DNA from: an uncultured Oscillospiraceae bacterium
Lineage (GTDB): Bacteria; Bacillota; Clostridia; Oscillospirales; Acutalibacteraceae
Reading direction: 5' to 3'
Assembly: GCA_910588935.1 (NCBI GenBank)
Contig: CAJUSM010000005.1
Coordinates: 1-64,000, forward strand
DNA length: 64,000 bases
The notes beneath the pieces are model-generated. The model was not told where the DNA came from, ran no database searches, and worked only from the letters and a program-made list of their open reading frames with translations. Below are positions 27,467-36,730 of this stretch, in pieces; within the stretch, counting starts at the first letter, position 1, and each line of letters opens with the position of its first letter. Made by a program: the position numbers and the translations under genes.

Positions 27467-28726
27467 ATGTTTGAAAATGAACAGACCCAGGAGCGGGCTT
27501 TGCTAGTTTCTTTGGATACGGGTGAGTATGACGTGGAGGCCTCTTTGGCGGAACTGGAAGAACTGACCAAAAGTGCCGGGGCAGACCCTGCCTTTACCTT
27601 AACCCAGAAGCGCCCCGCCCCCGACCCCGCCACCTGCCTGGGCTCCGGTATGGCCCAGGAGGCCGGGGACCTGGTGAAGCGGGAGGCGCTGGACCTGGCT
27701 ATTTTCGACCGGGAGCTGAGCCCTACCCAGATTCGGAACCTGGAAAAGCTGTTTGGCGTTCGGGTTATCGACCGCACTACCTTAATTCTGGATATTTTTG
27801 CCCAACGTGCCCGCAGCAGGGAGGGCCAGCTCCAGGTGGAGCTGGCTCAGCTGCGGTATATGCTCCCCCGGCTGGCTGGTCAGGGCACCGCCCTTTCTCG
27901 GCTGGGCGGCGGCATTGGCACTAGGGGCCCTGGCGAGACAAAGCTGGAAACCGACCGAAGGCACATCCGCCGGCGCATTGGGAACCTGAAGGAACAGCTG
28001 GCAGATTCCCAAGCCGCCCGGGAGATTACCGAAAAAAGGCGGAAGAAAAACTCTGTGGTTACCGTGGCTTTGGTTGGCTATACAAATGCGGGTAAGTCCA
28101 CCCTGATGAACCGGCTAACCCAGGCCGGGGTGCTGGCGGAGGACAAACTTTTCGCCACCCTGGATCCCACCGCCCGGGCCCTAAAGCTGCCTAGCGGCAA
28201 AAATGTTATGCTCATTGATACAGTGGGCCTTATCCGCCGACTGCCCCACCATCTGGTAGAGGCCTTTCAATCTACCCTGGAGCAGGCGGCTAACGCGGAT
28301 ATTTTGCTGAATATTTGCGATGCCTCCAGCCTGGAGGCCAGGGAGCACCTGGCGGTAACAGAGGAGCTGCTGCGCAGCTTGGGCAGCGGGGACCGGCCGG
28401 TGATCCCGGTGCTGAACAAATGGGACGCGGTGGAGGATGAGGAAAACGCGCCCCGGCTTCCTGGGGCAGTAAGAATCAGCGCCCTGAATGGGGAAGGCAT
28501 TGACCGGTTGCTCCAGGCAGTGGAGGAAAACCTGCCGGAAAAGACCTTTGAGGCAGAGCTGCTGTTCCCCTTTGCCAAAACCGGCTTGGCCGCCAGGCTT
28601 CGGGAAGAGGGGGCGGTGCTTAGGGAGGAGTATACAGAGAAGGGCCTGCGGGTTACGGCCAGAGTGGACCAGCGCCTATATGGCCCGGTAAAAGACTTTG
28701 ATATGAACCACATGGAAGAGGAGTGA
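27467..28726 (+). CDS. hflX: Ribosome-associated GTPase HflX
   Basis: A 419-residue GTPase that splits stalled 70S ribosomes under stress. The N-terminal HflX domain ends with the hallmark GTRGPGETKLETDRR near residue 150. The G domain follows: G1 GYTNAGKST near 204, G3 DTVGLIRRLP, G4 NKWD. The ATG has AAAAGGAGTG seven bases upstream. The unknown gene at 28733 begins seven bases after it, so the two are probably co-transcribed. Confidence 0.94.
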   Translation: MFENEQTQERALLVSLDTGEYDVEASLAELEELTKSAGADPAFTLTQKRPAPDPATCLGSGMAQEAGDLVKREALDLAIFDRELSPTQIRNLEKLFGVRVIDRTTLILDIFAQRARSREGQLQVELAQLRYMLPRLAGQGTALSRLGGGIGTRGPGETKLETDRRHIRRRIGNLKEQLADSQAAREITEKRRKKNSVVTVALVGYTNAGKSTLMNRLTQAGVLAEDKLFATLDPTARALKLPSGKNVMLIDTVGLIRRLPHHLVEAFQSTLEQAANADILLNICDASSLEAREHLAVTEELLRSLGSGDRPVIPVLNKWDAVEDEENAPRLPGAVRISALNGEGIDRLLQAVEENLPEKTFEAELLFPFAKTGLAARLREEGAVLREEYTEKGLRVTARVDQRLYGPVKDFDMNHMEEE

Positions 28727-28732
28727 TCTGCT

Positions 28733-29305
28733 ATGTTCTATCACGCAAGCCCGGTTCATTGTATAGAAATTTTGGAGCCAAGGGCCTCCAACCATGGAAC
28801 GCCCCAGGTGTACCTCTCTAAAAAGCGGGAGAATGTGCTGCCTTACCTTTCCAATGCGGTGGAGAAGTACTGCAGGGAAACCGGCTTTGCCCAGGAGGGC
28901 CCCTGGCATAAGTGGGGAAGCTATGGGTTCCAGGCAGGAAAGCTCTGTCTGGATGAATACTATCCCAACGCCCTGCGGGATACTTATGCAGGGGTTTCTG
29001 GGTATATCTACTGTGTAGAGTCTGTTCCAGGGGGAGAGCCTATGGCGGATATCCCTGGCGGGGTGGCCACCAGAGAGCCTGTGCCCGTGGCTGGCTGCGA
29101 GTTTGTCCCCGATGCGCTGGAGGCAATCCTCGCGGCAGAGGAGGCAGGGCAGCTGGCAATCCGCTGGTACCATCAGCTCCCAGAAGAAATGCTCCGGTGG
29201 ATTGAGGCCAGCATCCGGCAGGAATATATTTCACAGGACAGCTCCCCTAAGTACCGGCACTTTTTAAAGGGCAAGTTCCCTGAAATTACGGCTGGGCTGG
29301 GATAA
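28733..29305 (+). CDS. Conserved hypothetical protein (YHASP...HGTPQVYLS type)
   Basis: A 190-residue soluble protein that I recognise only as a conserved Firmicutes family without assigned function. Conserved-looking parts are MFYHASPVHCIEILEPR, HGTPQVYLSKKREN, KWGSYGF, LDEYYPNALRDTYAGVSGYIY and the C-terminal YRHFLKGKFPE. The opening pattern of His, Pro and Arg around an L-x-P-R turn recalls ADP-ribosyltransferase-like folds, but this is weak and unproved. It has no signal peptide or membrane segment. Confidence 0.75.
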   Translation: MFYHASPVHCIEILEPRASNHGTPQVYLSKKRENVLPYLSNAVEKYCRETGFAQEGPWHKWGSYGFQAGKLCLDEYYPNALRDTYAGVSGYIYCVESVPGGEPMADIPGGVATREPVPVAGCEFVPDALEAILAAEEAGQLAIRWYHQLPEEMLRWIEASIRQEYISQDSSPKYRHFLKGKFPEITAGLG

Positions 29306-29307
29306 AA

Positions 29308-29342
29308 TGCATACATATTCCATTAAAATGAATATTTATGCA
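29308..29342 (+). promoter_or_regulatory. Double Arg box (ArgR operator) upstream of argG
   Basis: TGCATACATATTC and GAATATTTATGCA form a 35-bp imperfect palindrome made of two half-operators, close to the TNTGAATWWWWATTCANW Arg box consensus. It ends nine bases before the -35 box of the argG promoter. ArgR is encoded in the same window at 59890. Confidence 0.78.
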
Positions 29343-29351
29343 AAAATCCTC

Positions 29352-29379
29352 TTGATTTTCAGGGGATTGGGTGTATAAT
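29352..29379 (+). promoter_or_regulatory. Promoter of the arginine cluster
   Basis: TTGATT (29352-29357), 16-bp spacer, TATAAT (29374-29379), immediately downstream of the Arg boxes; the leader to argG is about 95 bases. Confidence 0.78.
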
Positions 29380-29480
29380 GGAAGGCAGAGAAGGGAAACG
29401 GCAGAAAGCTTTCCCATAGCATTGGCGGAACCATACAAAAAATATATATGAAACCAATTAAGGAAAGGACGATTTGTAAA

Positions 29481-30707
29481 ATGGCAAACGAAATAAAAAA
29501 GGTTGTGCTGGCTTATTCTGGCGGCCTAGATACCTCAATCATTATTCCTTGGCTTAAGGAGAATTACAACAACTGCGAGGTAATTGCTGTTTCTGGCGAC
29601 GTAGGCCAGGGCACCGAGCTGGACGGCCTGGAGGAAAAGGCCAAAAAGACCGGCGCCTCTAAGCTTTATGTGCTGGACCTGAAAGAGGAGTTTGTGCAGG
29701 ACTATGTATACCCCACCTTGAAGGCTGGGGCGATTTATGAGAATAAGTATTTGCTTGGCACCTCCTTTGCCCGGCCTATTATTGCCAAGGGCATTGTGGA
29801 AATTGCCAAGAAAGAGGGAGCGGACGCCATCTGCCACGGCTGCACAGGCAAGGGCAACGACCAAGTGCGTTTTGAGCTGGCCATTAAGGCCTTTGCCCCA
29901 GATATGAAGATTATTGCCCCCTGGCGCATTTGGGATATAAAGTCTCGCGAGGAAGAAATTGCATACGCGGAAGCCCACAATATCCCCCTGAAAATTAACA
30001 GGGAAACCAACTACTCCAAAGATAAGAACCTGTGGCATCTCTCCCACGAGGGCCTGGACCTGGAAAATCCCGGAAACGAGCCTCAGTACCAAAAGCCCGG
30101 CTTTCTGGAGCTGGGGGTTGCCCCAGAGCAGGCCCCGGACGAGCCTGCCTACCTAACCCTGCATTTTGAAAAGGGCGTGCCCACCTTGCTGGACGGCCAG
30201 GCCCTGAACGGCGTTCAGATGGTGGAAAAGCTCAACGAGCTGGGCGGCAAAAACGGTATTGGCTTGGCGGATATCATCGAAAACCGCTTGGTGGGCATGA
30301 AGTCCCGGGGCGTGTACGAAACTCCCGGCGGCACAATCTTGTACCATGCCCACAACAAGCTGGAGGAGCTGTGCCTGGATAAGGAGACCTATCATTACAA
30401 GCAGCAGGTGGCTTTAAAGTTTGCGGATTTGGTATATAACGGCCAGTGGTATACCCCCCTGCGCCAGGCCCTCTCCGCCTTTGTGGATTCCACCCAGGAA
30501 ACCGTTACCGGCGATGTAAAGCTGAAGCTGTACAAGGGCAATATAATTGACGCCGGGGTGACCGCCCCTTATTCGCTATATGATGAGGAGATTGCCACCT
30601 TTGATGAGGACGAGGTTTATAATCAGGCGGATTCCGCTGGGTTCATCAACCTCTTTGGGCTGCCCATTAAGGTGCAGGCCAAGAAGGGCCTAACCTACGA
30701 CAAATGA
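29481..30707 (+). CDS. argG: Argininosuccinate synthase
   Basis: A 408-residue ATP-dependent ligase joining citrulline and aspartate. The N-type ATP pyrophosphatase loop AYSGGLDTS is at residues 11-19, with [13 protein letters not shown] and the [16 protein letters not shown] segment ([12 protein letters not shown]) further on. The ATG at 29481 gives the family start [10 protein letters not shown]; an extension to 29448 has no support. First gene under the Arg-box promoter. Confidence 0.96.
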   Translation: MANEIKKVVLAYSGGLDTSIIIPWLKENYNNCEVIAVSGDVGQGTELDGLEEKAKKTGASKLYVLDLKEEFVQDYVYPTLKAGAIYENKYLLGTSFARPIIAKGIVEIAKKEGADAICHGCTGKGNDQVRFELAIKAFAPDMKIIAPWRIWDIKSREEEIAYAEAHNIPLKINRETNYSKDKNLWHLSHEGLDLENPGNEPQYQKPGFLELGVAPEQAPDEPAYLTLHFEKGVPTLLDGQALNGVQMVEKLNELGGKNGIGLADIIENRLVGMKSRGVYETPGGTILYHAHNKLEELCLDKETYHYKQQVALKFADLVYNGQWYTPLRQALSAFVDSTQETVTGDVKLKLYKGNIIDAGVTAPYSLYDEEIATFDEDEVYNQADSAGFINLFGLPIKVQAKKGLTYDK

Positions 30708-30833
30708 CAGGCGGACTTTGACAAGGATCGGAAATATGTTATTGAGCCCGAATTCCGCCGCAAAGGCCTTATAGAAGGCTGGGGTTCTACACATATCAGT
30801 ACGAAATTGAGAAAACCTCTAAGGTGGGTTAAT

Positions 30834-31388
30834 ATGGAGCAGATCGATATTTATGACCAGTTTGGGGAGCCCACGGGGGTTGTTCGAGATAAAGAGGCGC
30901 CTTTGGGCCCTGACGAGTACCGCATGGCTGTAGGAATGTGGATTGTAGATAAAAGCGGCAGGCTATTCCTTACCCGCCGCAGCCCGAAAAAGCGCTATGC
31001 TCCAGGCAAATGGGAGAACCCCGCCGGCCATGTGCAGGCGGGGGAAACCCCTATTCACGGGGTGATCCGGGAGCTTTTTGAGGAGACGGGCCTGACTGTT
31101 GCGGAGAGCCAGATCCAGCTGCTGGGCTGCTCCTGCTCCTGGCCCTATTTGGGCCGGGACTATGGGGTATATATGAATGTTAACCTGGATGAGGTGCGGT
31201 TCCAGAAAGGGGAAACCTGCGGCGCCAAGTGGGTGACCTTTCAGGAGTTTGCACAGATGGCCCAGGCAGGAGAGTTTGCCCCCTCGCTTACCCGGCATAT
31301 GCGGGGTTACCGCCAGGCTTTTCTGGAATTCACCGGCAACTCTCACAGCCAGGCCCTGGATTTTCTGATAGGGGAGGAAAACAAATGA
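30834..31388 (+). CDS. NUDIX hydrolase
   Basis: A 184-residue hydrolase with an exact Nudix box, GHVQAGETPIHGVIRELFEE followed by TGL, around residues 66-88. The N-terminal EQIDIYDQFGEPTGV resembles the isopentenyl-diphosphate isomerase-like Nudix subgroup. The substrate is not predictable. It starts at 30834 with AAGGTGG six bases upstream and overlaps argH by four bases, so it is co-translated with arginine genes without an obvious pathway link. Confidence 0.88.
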   Translation: MEQIDIYDQFGEPTGVVRDKEAPLGPDEYRMAVGMWIVDKSGRLFLTRRSPKKRYAPGKWENPAGHVQAGETPIHGVIRELFEETGLTVAESQIQLLGCSCSWPYLGRDYGVYMNVNLDEVRFQKGETCGAKWVTFQEFAQMAQAGEFAPSLTRHMRGYRQAFLEFTGNSHSQALDFLIGEENK

Positions 31389-32761
31389 AGCTATGGAAAG
31401 GCCGTTTTAAAAAGGAGGCCGATCCCAAAACCAACGACTTTAATTCCAGCATTGCCTTTGACAGCCGGATGTACCGGCAGGATATTGAGGGCAGCATTGC
31501 CCACGCCACTATGCTGGGCAAGCAGGGGATCATTGATAAAGAGGAAAGCATGAAGATCTGTGTGGAGCTGGGAAAGCTCCGAGAGGATATAGAGAGCGGG
31601 GCCCTGGCCATAGACCCGGACGCCGAGGATATCCACACCTTTGTAGAGCAGGAGCTTACCGCCCGCATTGGCAACGCCGGCAAGCGCCTGCACACCGGCC
31701 GCAGCCGAAACGACCAGGTGGCCCTGGATATCCGCCTGACCCTGCGGGAGGCCTGCCTGGGCTTAAAGGCCCAGCTTCGGGATCTGGTGCGGGTGCTGGG
31801 AGAAAAGGCTCTGGTTTACAAGGCCGCTGTTATGCCTGGCTATACCCACATGCAGCGTGCCCAGCCGGTAACCTTTGGCCACCATTTGCTGGCCTATGCG
31901 GAAATGCTATTGCGGGATATCGGCCGGTTTGACGATGCTCTGAAGCGCATGGATCAGTGCCCTTTGGGCAGCGGCGCCCTGGCTGGCACCACCTATCCCC
32001 TGGACCGGGAGCTTACCGCCAGCCTGCTGGGATTTTCCGGGCCCACCCAGAACAGTTTGGACGGGGTGTCTGACCGGGACTTCTGCGCCGAAATCGCCTT
32101 TGCGGTTTCCATGGCCATGGTCCACCTCTCTCGCCTGTGCGAGGAGCTAGTGCTGTGGTGCTCTTGGGAATTCCGGTTTATCGAGCTGGATGACGCTTTC
32201 TGTACTGGCTCCAGCATTATGCCCCAAAAGAAAAACCCCGATTTGGCGGAGCTGATTAGAGGAAAATCCGGCCGGGTGTTTGGGGACCTGACCGCCCTGC
32301 TCACCATGATGAAGGGCTTGCCTCTGGCCTATAATAAGGACATGCAGGAGGACAAGGAGGCGGTGTTCGACGCGGTGGATACCCTGAAGCTGTGCCTGAC
32401 CCCACTGGCTCCCATGCTGGAAACCATGACTGTGCGAGAGGACAATATGCGCCGGGCGGCGGCAAAGGGCTTTATTAACGCCACAGACTGCGCGGATTAT
32501 TTGGTGTCTCAAAAGGGCCTGCCTTTCCGGGATGCCTATAAGATCACCGGGGAGCTGGTGGCCTTGTGCATCGACCAAGGGTTGACCCTGGAGGAGCTGC
32601 CCCTGGAGGAGTACCAGAAGGTGTGCGAAAGCTTTGACCAAGGGGTATACCAAGCCATTTCCTTAGAGCGGGCCACAGGGGACCGAAAGGTATTGGGGGG
32701 GCCTGCCCCAGAGAATGTGGAAGCCCAGGCTAAGCGGGTGCTGGGTCTGGTGAAGAAATAA
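31385..32761 (+). CDS. argH: Argininosuccinate lyase
   Basis: A 458-residue lyase releasing arginine and fumarate. It shows TGRSRNDQVALD near residue 105, GYTHMQRAQPVTFGHH near 152 and the signature GSSIMPQKKNPD near residue 275. The ATG at 31385 starts MKLWKGRF and overlaps the Nudix stop. Length is normal for the family. Confidence 0.96.
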   Translation: MKLWKGRFKKEADPKTNDFNSSIAFDSRMYRQDIEGSIAHATMLGKQGIIDKEESMKICVELGKLREDIESGALAIDPDAEDIHTFVEQELTARIGNAGKRLHTGRSRNDQVALDIRLTLREACLGLKAQLRDLVRVLGEKALVYKAAVMPGYTHMQRAQPVTFGHHLLAYAEMLLRDIGRFDDALKRMDQCPLGSGALAGTTYPLDRELTASLLGFSGPTQNSLDGVSDRDFCAEIAFAVSMAMVHLSRLCEELVLWCSWEFRFIELDDAFCTGSSIMPQKKNPDLAELIRGKSGRVFGDLTALLTMMKGLPLAYNKDMQEDKEAVFDAVDTLKLCLTPLAPMLETMTVREDNMRRAAAKGFINATDCADYLVSQKGLPFRDAYKITGELVALCIDQGLTLEELPLEEYQKVCESFDQGVYQAISLERATGDRKVLGGPAPENVEAQAKRVLGLVKK

Positions 32762-32981
32762 GGAAAACACAGAATCAGCAGGACAATAAGAGAAACAGCG
32801 TATGTTTAGATGCCAGTACAGCGCCTACCGAAACACTGGCGAAGGCCAAGGGCAAGGGCTTGCCTAGCCCGCCTTTTTCTCACTGAGGGCGTATAGACTT
32901 ATTGCGCGGCTTTGCTTCTATCATTTGGCATAACCATACACCACAGCGCCTCGGGGCGCGGGAAAGGAAAGTGTAAATTAT
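32762..32981. other. Intergenic region before argJ
   Basis: 220 bases without a gene. It contains a weak GGCAAG/CTTGCC hairpin with a later T run near 32850-32877 and a GCGCC-TCG-GGGCGC hairpin near 32947. No clear Arg box or consensus promoter is seen. Confidence 0.5.
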
Positions 32982-34199
32982 ATGGAATTTATAGAAGGCG
33001 GTGTAACCGCCGCGGAGGGATTTCTAGCCAGCGGCCTCCATTGCGGCATCCGCAAAAACAAAACCAAGCCTGACCTAGCTCTTATCTACAGCGACCGGCC
33101 CTGTGCGGCTGCCGCCGTTTATACCCAGAACCTGGTACAGGGCGCGCCTATCGCCGTAACAAAAAAACATATTGCCAACGGCAGGGCCCAGGCTGTAATC
33201 TGCAATTCCGGCATTGCCAATACCTGCGCCCCAGACGGCATGGAAAAGGCAGAGGCTATGTGCAAAATTGCCGGCCAGGCCCTGCGCTTGGACCCAGAGG
33301 ACGTGGCTGTGGCCTCTACCGGGGTGATCGGCCCTTCTCTGCCCATTGAGCCCATTGAAAATGCTATGGATGAGCTGAAAGCCGCCTTAAGCCCCAGCGG
33401 ATCCCGCGGCGCTGCCCATGCTATTATGACCACCGATACCTTCCCAAAAGAGGCGGCTGTGGGCTGCTGTATTGGGGGCAAAACCGTAAAGGTAGGGGGC
33501 ATCTCCAAGGGCAGCGGCATGATCCACCCCAACATGGCTACCATGCTCTGCTTTGTTACCACCGACTGCCAAATCTCTCCCCCAATGCTGCAAAAGGCGG
33601 TAAAGGCCGCGGCAGACGCCACCTTTAATATGATCAGCGTGGATGGCGACACCAGCACAAACGACACCTTTTTGGTGCTGGCCAACGGCGCTGCCGGTAA
33701 CCAGGAAATTACCGACGAAGGAGAAGACTTTGCCGATTTTGTAGCCGCCCTGGAGGCCGTAGGCCGAAAGTTGGCCAAAATGATGGCCCGGGACGGGGAG
33801 GGCGCTACCCGGCTGCTCACCGTGCGGGTAGAGGGCGCTCCCCACCTGCAGGCCGCCCGCGCCATAGCTAGGAGCGTAAGCAGCTCCAGCTTGTTTAAGG
33901 CGGCTATGTTTGGCAGCGACGCCAACGCTGGCGGCCGGGCTATGTGTGCCATTGGTTACGCGGGGGCTTCGGTGGATGTGAATAAAATTGACGTTAGTTT
34001 TCAGTCTCAAAAGGGCCGGGTGCAGGTGGTAAAAGACGGCATGGGGATTGAGTTTTCTGAGGAGCTGGCTTTGCAGGTGCTGGGCGAGGAGGAGATCCTC
34101 ACGGTGATAAACCTAAAAGACGGCTGCACAGTTGCCGAGGCCTATGGCTGCGACTTGACCTACGACTATGTAAAGATCAATGCGGATTACCGCACCTGA
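32982..34199 (+). CDS. argJ: Bifunctional ornithine acetyltransferase / N-acetylglutamate synthase
   Basis: A 405-residue self-cleaving enzyme that recycles the acetyl group from acetylornithine to glutamate. The autocleavage site is MATML, with Thr187 as the nucleophile of the mature beta chain, preceded by KGSGMIHPN. The CNSGIANTC oxyanion region is near residue 75. It makes a separate argA and argE unnecessary. AAAGGAAAG lies upstream of the ATG. Confidence 0.95.
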   Translation: MEFIEGGVTAAEGFLASGLHCGIRKNKTKPDLALIYSDRPCAAAAVYTQNLVQGAPIAVTKKHIANGRAQAVICNSGIANTCAPDGMEKAEAMCKIAGQALRLDPEDVAVASTGVIGPSLPIEPIENAMDELKAALSPSGSRGAAHAIMTTDTFPKEAAVGCCIGGKTVKVGGISKGSGMIHPNMATMLCFVTTDCQISPPMLQKAVKAAADATFNMISVDGDTSTNDTFLVLANGAAGNQEITDEGEDFADFVAALEAVGRKLAKMMARDGEGATRLLTVRVEGAPHLQAARAIARSVSSSSLFKAAMFGSDANAGGRAMCAIGYAGASVDVNKIDVSFQSQKGRVQVVKDGMGIEFSEELALQVLGEEEILTVINLKDGCTVAEAYGCDLTYDYVKINADYRT

Positions 34200-34209
34200 G
34201 GATGACTCT

Positions 34210-34539
34210 ATGAAAAGGAAGAAGCTGGGCATTGCCAGCCCCTGGGACATTCCGGCGGCGGTGGGGGCAGTGCTGCTGTTTGGCAATTTTGCCGTATTTG
34301 TGGCGTTGCTTATTACAGCTATGGGCAGGGTTTTTCTGGAGCCTGTGGTGGCAATTGTCACTGCCGCTCTGCTTCTGGCGGGGATTTTGTGCCACCTGGC
34401 CACCCGGCGAAAAACGGGAAAGCTGTGGCGCAGGCTGCTGCTGGCAGCGATTGCAGCCAATCTTTTGATTGTGGCCTTTTATGTTCTGGCTACAATCCTT
34501 ATGGTGTTAGCCTGGGCAGATGTTGGAAAAGAAGGGTGA
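34210..34539 (+). CDS. Small three-helix membrane protein, unknown function
   Basis: A 109-residue protein with hydrophobic segments near 14-38, 45-62 and 78-100, and a basic loop (ATRRKTGKLWRR) between the second and third. The ATG at 34210 has TGAGGAT upstream. It lies between argJ and argB in the same direction with almost no gap, so it should share arginine control. No family recognised. Confidence 0.65.
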   Translation: MKRKKLGIASPWDIPAAVGAVLLFGNFAVFVALLITAMGRVFLEPVVAIVTAALLLAGILCHLATRRKTGKLWRRLLLAAIAANLLIVAFYVLATILMVLAWADVGKEG

Positions 34540-34544
34540 ATCAA

Positions 34545-35396
34545 ATGCAGGTATCGAACAGCGAGCGGGCCAATATTCTGGTGCAGGCCCTGCCATATAT
34601 TAAAAAGTACGCCGGAGCCACTGTGGTAGTAAAATACGGAGGCAACGCCATGCTGGATGACCAGCTGAAAAGCGCTGTTATGAGCGATATTGTGCTGATG
34701 CAGCTGGTGGGCATTAATGTGGTGCTTGTTCATGGGGGCGGGCCGGAGATTAACGCCATGCTGGACAAAATTGGGAAAGAGAGCAAGTTTATTGGCGGCA
34801 TGCGCTATACCGACCGGGAGACCATAGACATAGTGCAGCAGGTGCTGGCGGGCAAGGTAAATAAAGACTTGGTCCAGCTGCTGGAAGACGCGGGGGGCAA
34901 AGCCATTGGCCTGTGCGGCCTGGATGGATCTTTGCTAAAAGCCGACCAGCTGGAGGAAGAGCTGGGCTATGTAGGGGAGATCCGAGAGGTTAACGCGGAG
35001 ATCCTCCGCAGCGCGGCAAAGGATGGATATATTCCCATAGTGTCCACCGTGGCCGCCGGGTACCACGGCGAGGTGTACAACATCAACGCGGATGTGGCGG
35101 CGGCAAGGATTGCGGCAGAGTTAGGGGCAATGAAGCTGATCCTTATGACGGACGTGCGGGGCCTGCTGCGGAACCGAGAGGATGAGAGTACTATAATTCC
35201 CGTTGTAAATGTAAGCGATGTGCGCCGGCTGAAAAAAGAGGGGGTCATCAGCGGCGGGATGATCCCGAAGATTGACTGCTGTGTAGACGCGGTGCGCCGG
35301 GGGGTAGGCCGGGCCCACATTATTGACGGGCGGATTGCCCATTCGATTTTGGTGGAGTTGTTTACAGATGAGGGCATAGGCACAATGTTTTATTAA
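34545..35396 (+). CDS. argB: Acetylglutamate kinase
   Basis: A 283-residue amino acid kinase that phosphorylates N-acetylglutamate. It shows VVKYGGNAM near residue 28, VLVHGGGPEIN near 60 and the C-terminal GGMIPKIDC segment. It is typically the feedback point of the pathway. The ATG at 34545 (MQVSNSERA) has GAAGGGTG upstream; a longer frame from 34389 overlaps the small membrane gene and is rejected. Confidence 0.95.
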   Translation: MQVSNSERANILVQALPYIKKYAGATVVVKYGGNAMLDDQLKSAVMSDIVLMQLVGINVVLVHGGGPEINAMLDKIGKESKFIGGMRYTDRETIDIVQQVLAGKVNKDLVQLLEDAGGKAIGLCGLDGSLLKADQLEEELGYVGEIREVNAEILRSAAKDGYIPIVSTVAAGYHGEVYNINADVAAARIAAELGAMKLILMTDVRGLLRNREDESTIIPVVNVSDVRRLKKEGVISGGMIPKIDCCVDAVRRGVGRAHIIDGRIAHSILVELFTDEGIGTMFY

Positions 35397-35431
35397 ACAT
35401 GAGGGTCCGGAGAAAAAGCCTGTTCCCCAAA

Positions 35432-35487
35432 ATGCCGAAAGCTGTCTTTAGCCCCTAAGGCTCTCAGTTTCCGGCATCTTGCTTTTT
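35432..35487 (+). terminator. Hairpin with T run between argB and argD
   Basis: ATGCCG (35432-35437) pairs with CGGCAT (35472-35477) around an imperfect stem, followed by CTTGCTTTTT. It may terminate or attenuate before argD. Confidence 0.55.
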
Positions 35488-35530
35488 CCATTGTTCTTCT
35501 TAATTTTTCCCTAAAAAGGAGTGTCCCACC

Positions 35531-36697
35531 ATGACCTTCCAGGAAATCAAGGACCAGGATCAAAAATATATTATGCACACATATGGCCGGGTGGATGTGG
35601 CCCTGGTAAAGGGCAGCAATGCCCGGGCCTGGGATGAAACCGGCAAGGAATATATCGACTTTACCTCTGGCATCGGTGTGAACTGCCTGGGTTACAGCGA
35701 TCCCCAATGGGCGGCGGCTGTGGCCAAGCAGGCCGGGGAAATCCAGCATATGTGTAATTACTACCATTCCCCCCAGAACATTGGGCTGGCAAAGGAGCTT
35801 TGCGGGGCGGCAGGCATGGCCCAAGGCTTTTTCTGCAATTCTGGGGCAGAGGCCAACGAGTGCGCGATAAAAATTGCCAGGAAATATGGAGAAAAGCGCG
35901 GCGCATTTAAAATTATTACGCTTCATAATTCTTTCCACGGCCGTACCCTTACCACTCTGGCCGCCACTGGCCAAGAGGCTTTTCATAGGGATTTCCTGCC
36001 TCTCACCCAAGGGTTTTTGTATGCCGAGCCAGGGGATCTGGAGGGCATTGCCAGCCTGATGGACGGCAGTGTGTGTGCCGTGCTGCTGGAGACAGTGCAG
36101 GGCGAGGGCGGCGTGGTGCTTATGGATGAGGCGTTTGTCCAGGGGCTGCGCCAGCTCTGCACCGAGAGGGATGTGCTGCTAATGCTGGACGAGGTACAGA
36201 CCGGGGTTGGCAGAACCGGGCATTTCTTCAGCTATCAGGGCATGGGCGTCCAGCCGGACGTGGTGACAGCGGCCAAGGGCTTGGCCGGGGGGCTGCCCAT
36301 TGGCGCTTGTCTGGTGTCAGAAAAGCTCCGGAATATCCTAAAGCCCGGCCAACAGGGTTCTACCTTTGGGGGCAACCCGGTGGCCTGCGCTGGTGCTAGA
36401 GAGGTGGTCCGCCGGGTAAACGATCCCAACTTCCTTCGGGAAGTGGGGGAAAAAGGGGCATACCTCCAAAAAAAGCTGGAGACCCTGCCCCAGGTGGACT
36501 TGGTTCGGGGCCGCGGGCTGATGCTAGGCATACAGCTAAAGAGCTTGGATGCCCATGAGGTGCTGATAAAATGCACCGAGCAGGGGCTTCTGGTGCTTAC
36601 CGCAAAGGAGCTGATCCGTTTCCTGCCGCCCCTGACTATTACCCAGGAGGAGATGGATCAGGGCCTGGAAATATTCGCCCGGGTGCTGGGCGAATAA
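35531..36697 (+). CDS. argD: Acetylornithine aminotransferase
   Basis: A 388-residue class III PLP aminotransferase making acetylornithine. Marks are FCNSGAEANECAIKIAR near residue 100, SFHGRT near 137, LLMLDEVQTGVGRTG near 217 and the PLP-binding Lys249 in TAAKGLAGGLP. The ATG has AAAAAGGAG upstream. Length and motifs are complete. Confidence 0.95.
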   Translation: MTFQEIKDQDQKYIMHTYGRVDVALVKGSNARAWDETGKEYIDFTSGIGVNCLGYSDPQWAAAVAKQAGEIQHMCNYYHSPQNIGLAKELCGAAGMAQGFFCNSGAEANECAIKIARKYGEKRGAFKIITLHNSFHGRTLTTLAATGQEAFHRDFLPLTQGFLYAEPGDLEGIASLMDGSVCAVLLETVQGEGGVVLMDEAFVQGLRQLCTERDVLLMLDEVQTGVGRTGHFFSYQGMGVQPDVVTAAKGLAGGLPIGACLVSEKLRNILKPGQQGSTFGGNPVACAGAREVVRRVNDPNFLREVGEKGAYLQKKLETLPQVDLVRGRGLMLGIQLKSLDAHEVLIKCTEQGLLVLTAKELIRFLPPLTITQEEMDQGLEIFARVLGE

Positions 36698-36730
36698 AAG
36701 CCGGGCAAACACAATACGAGGAGGAACCAT

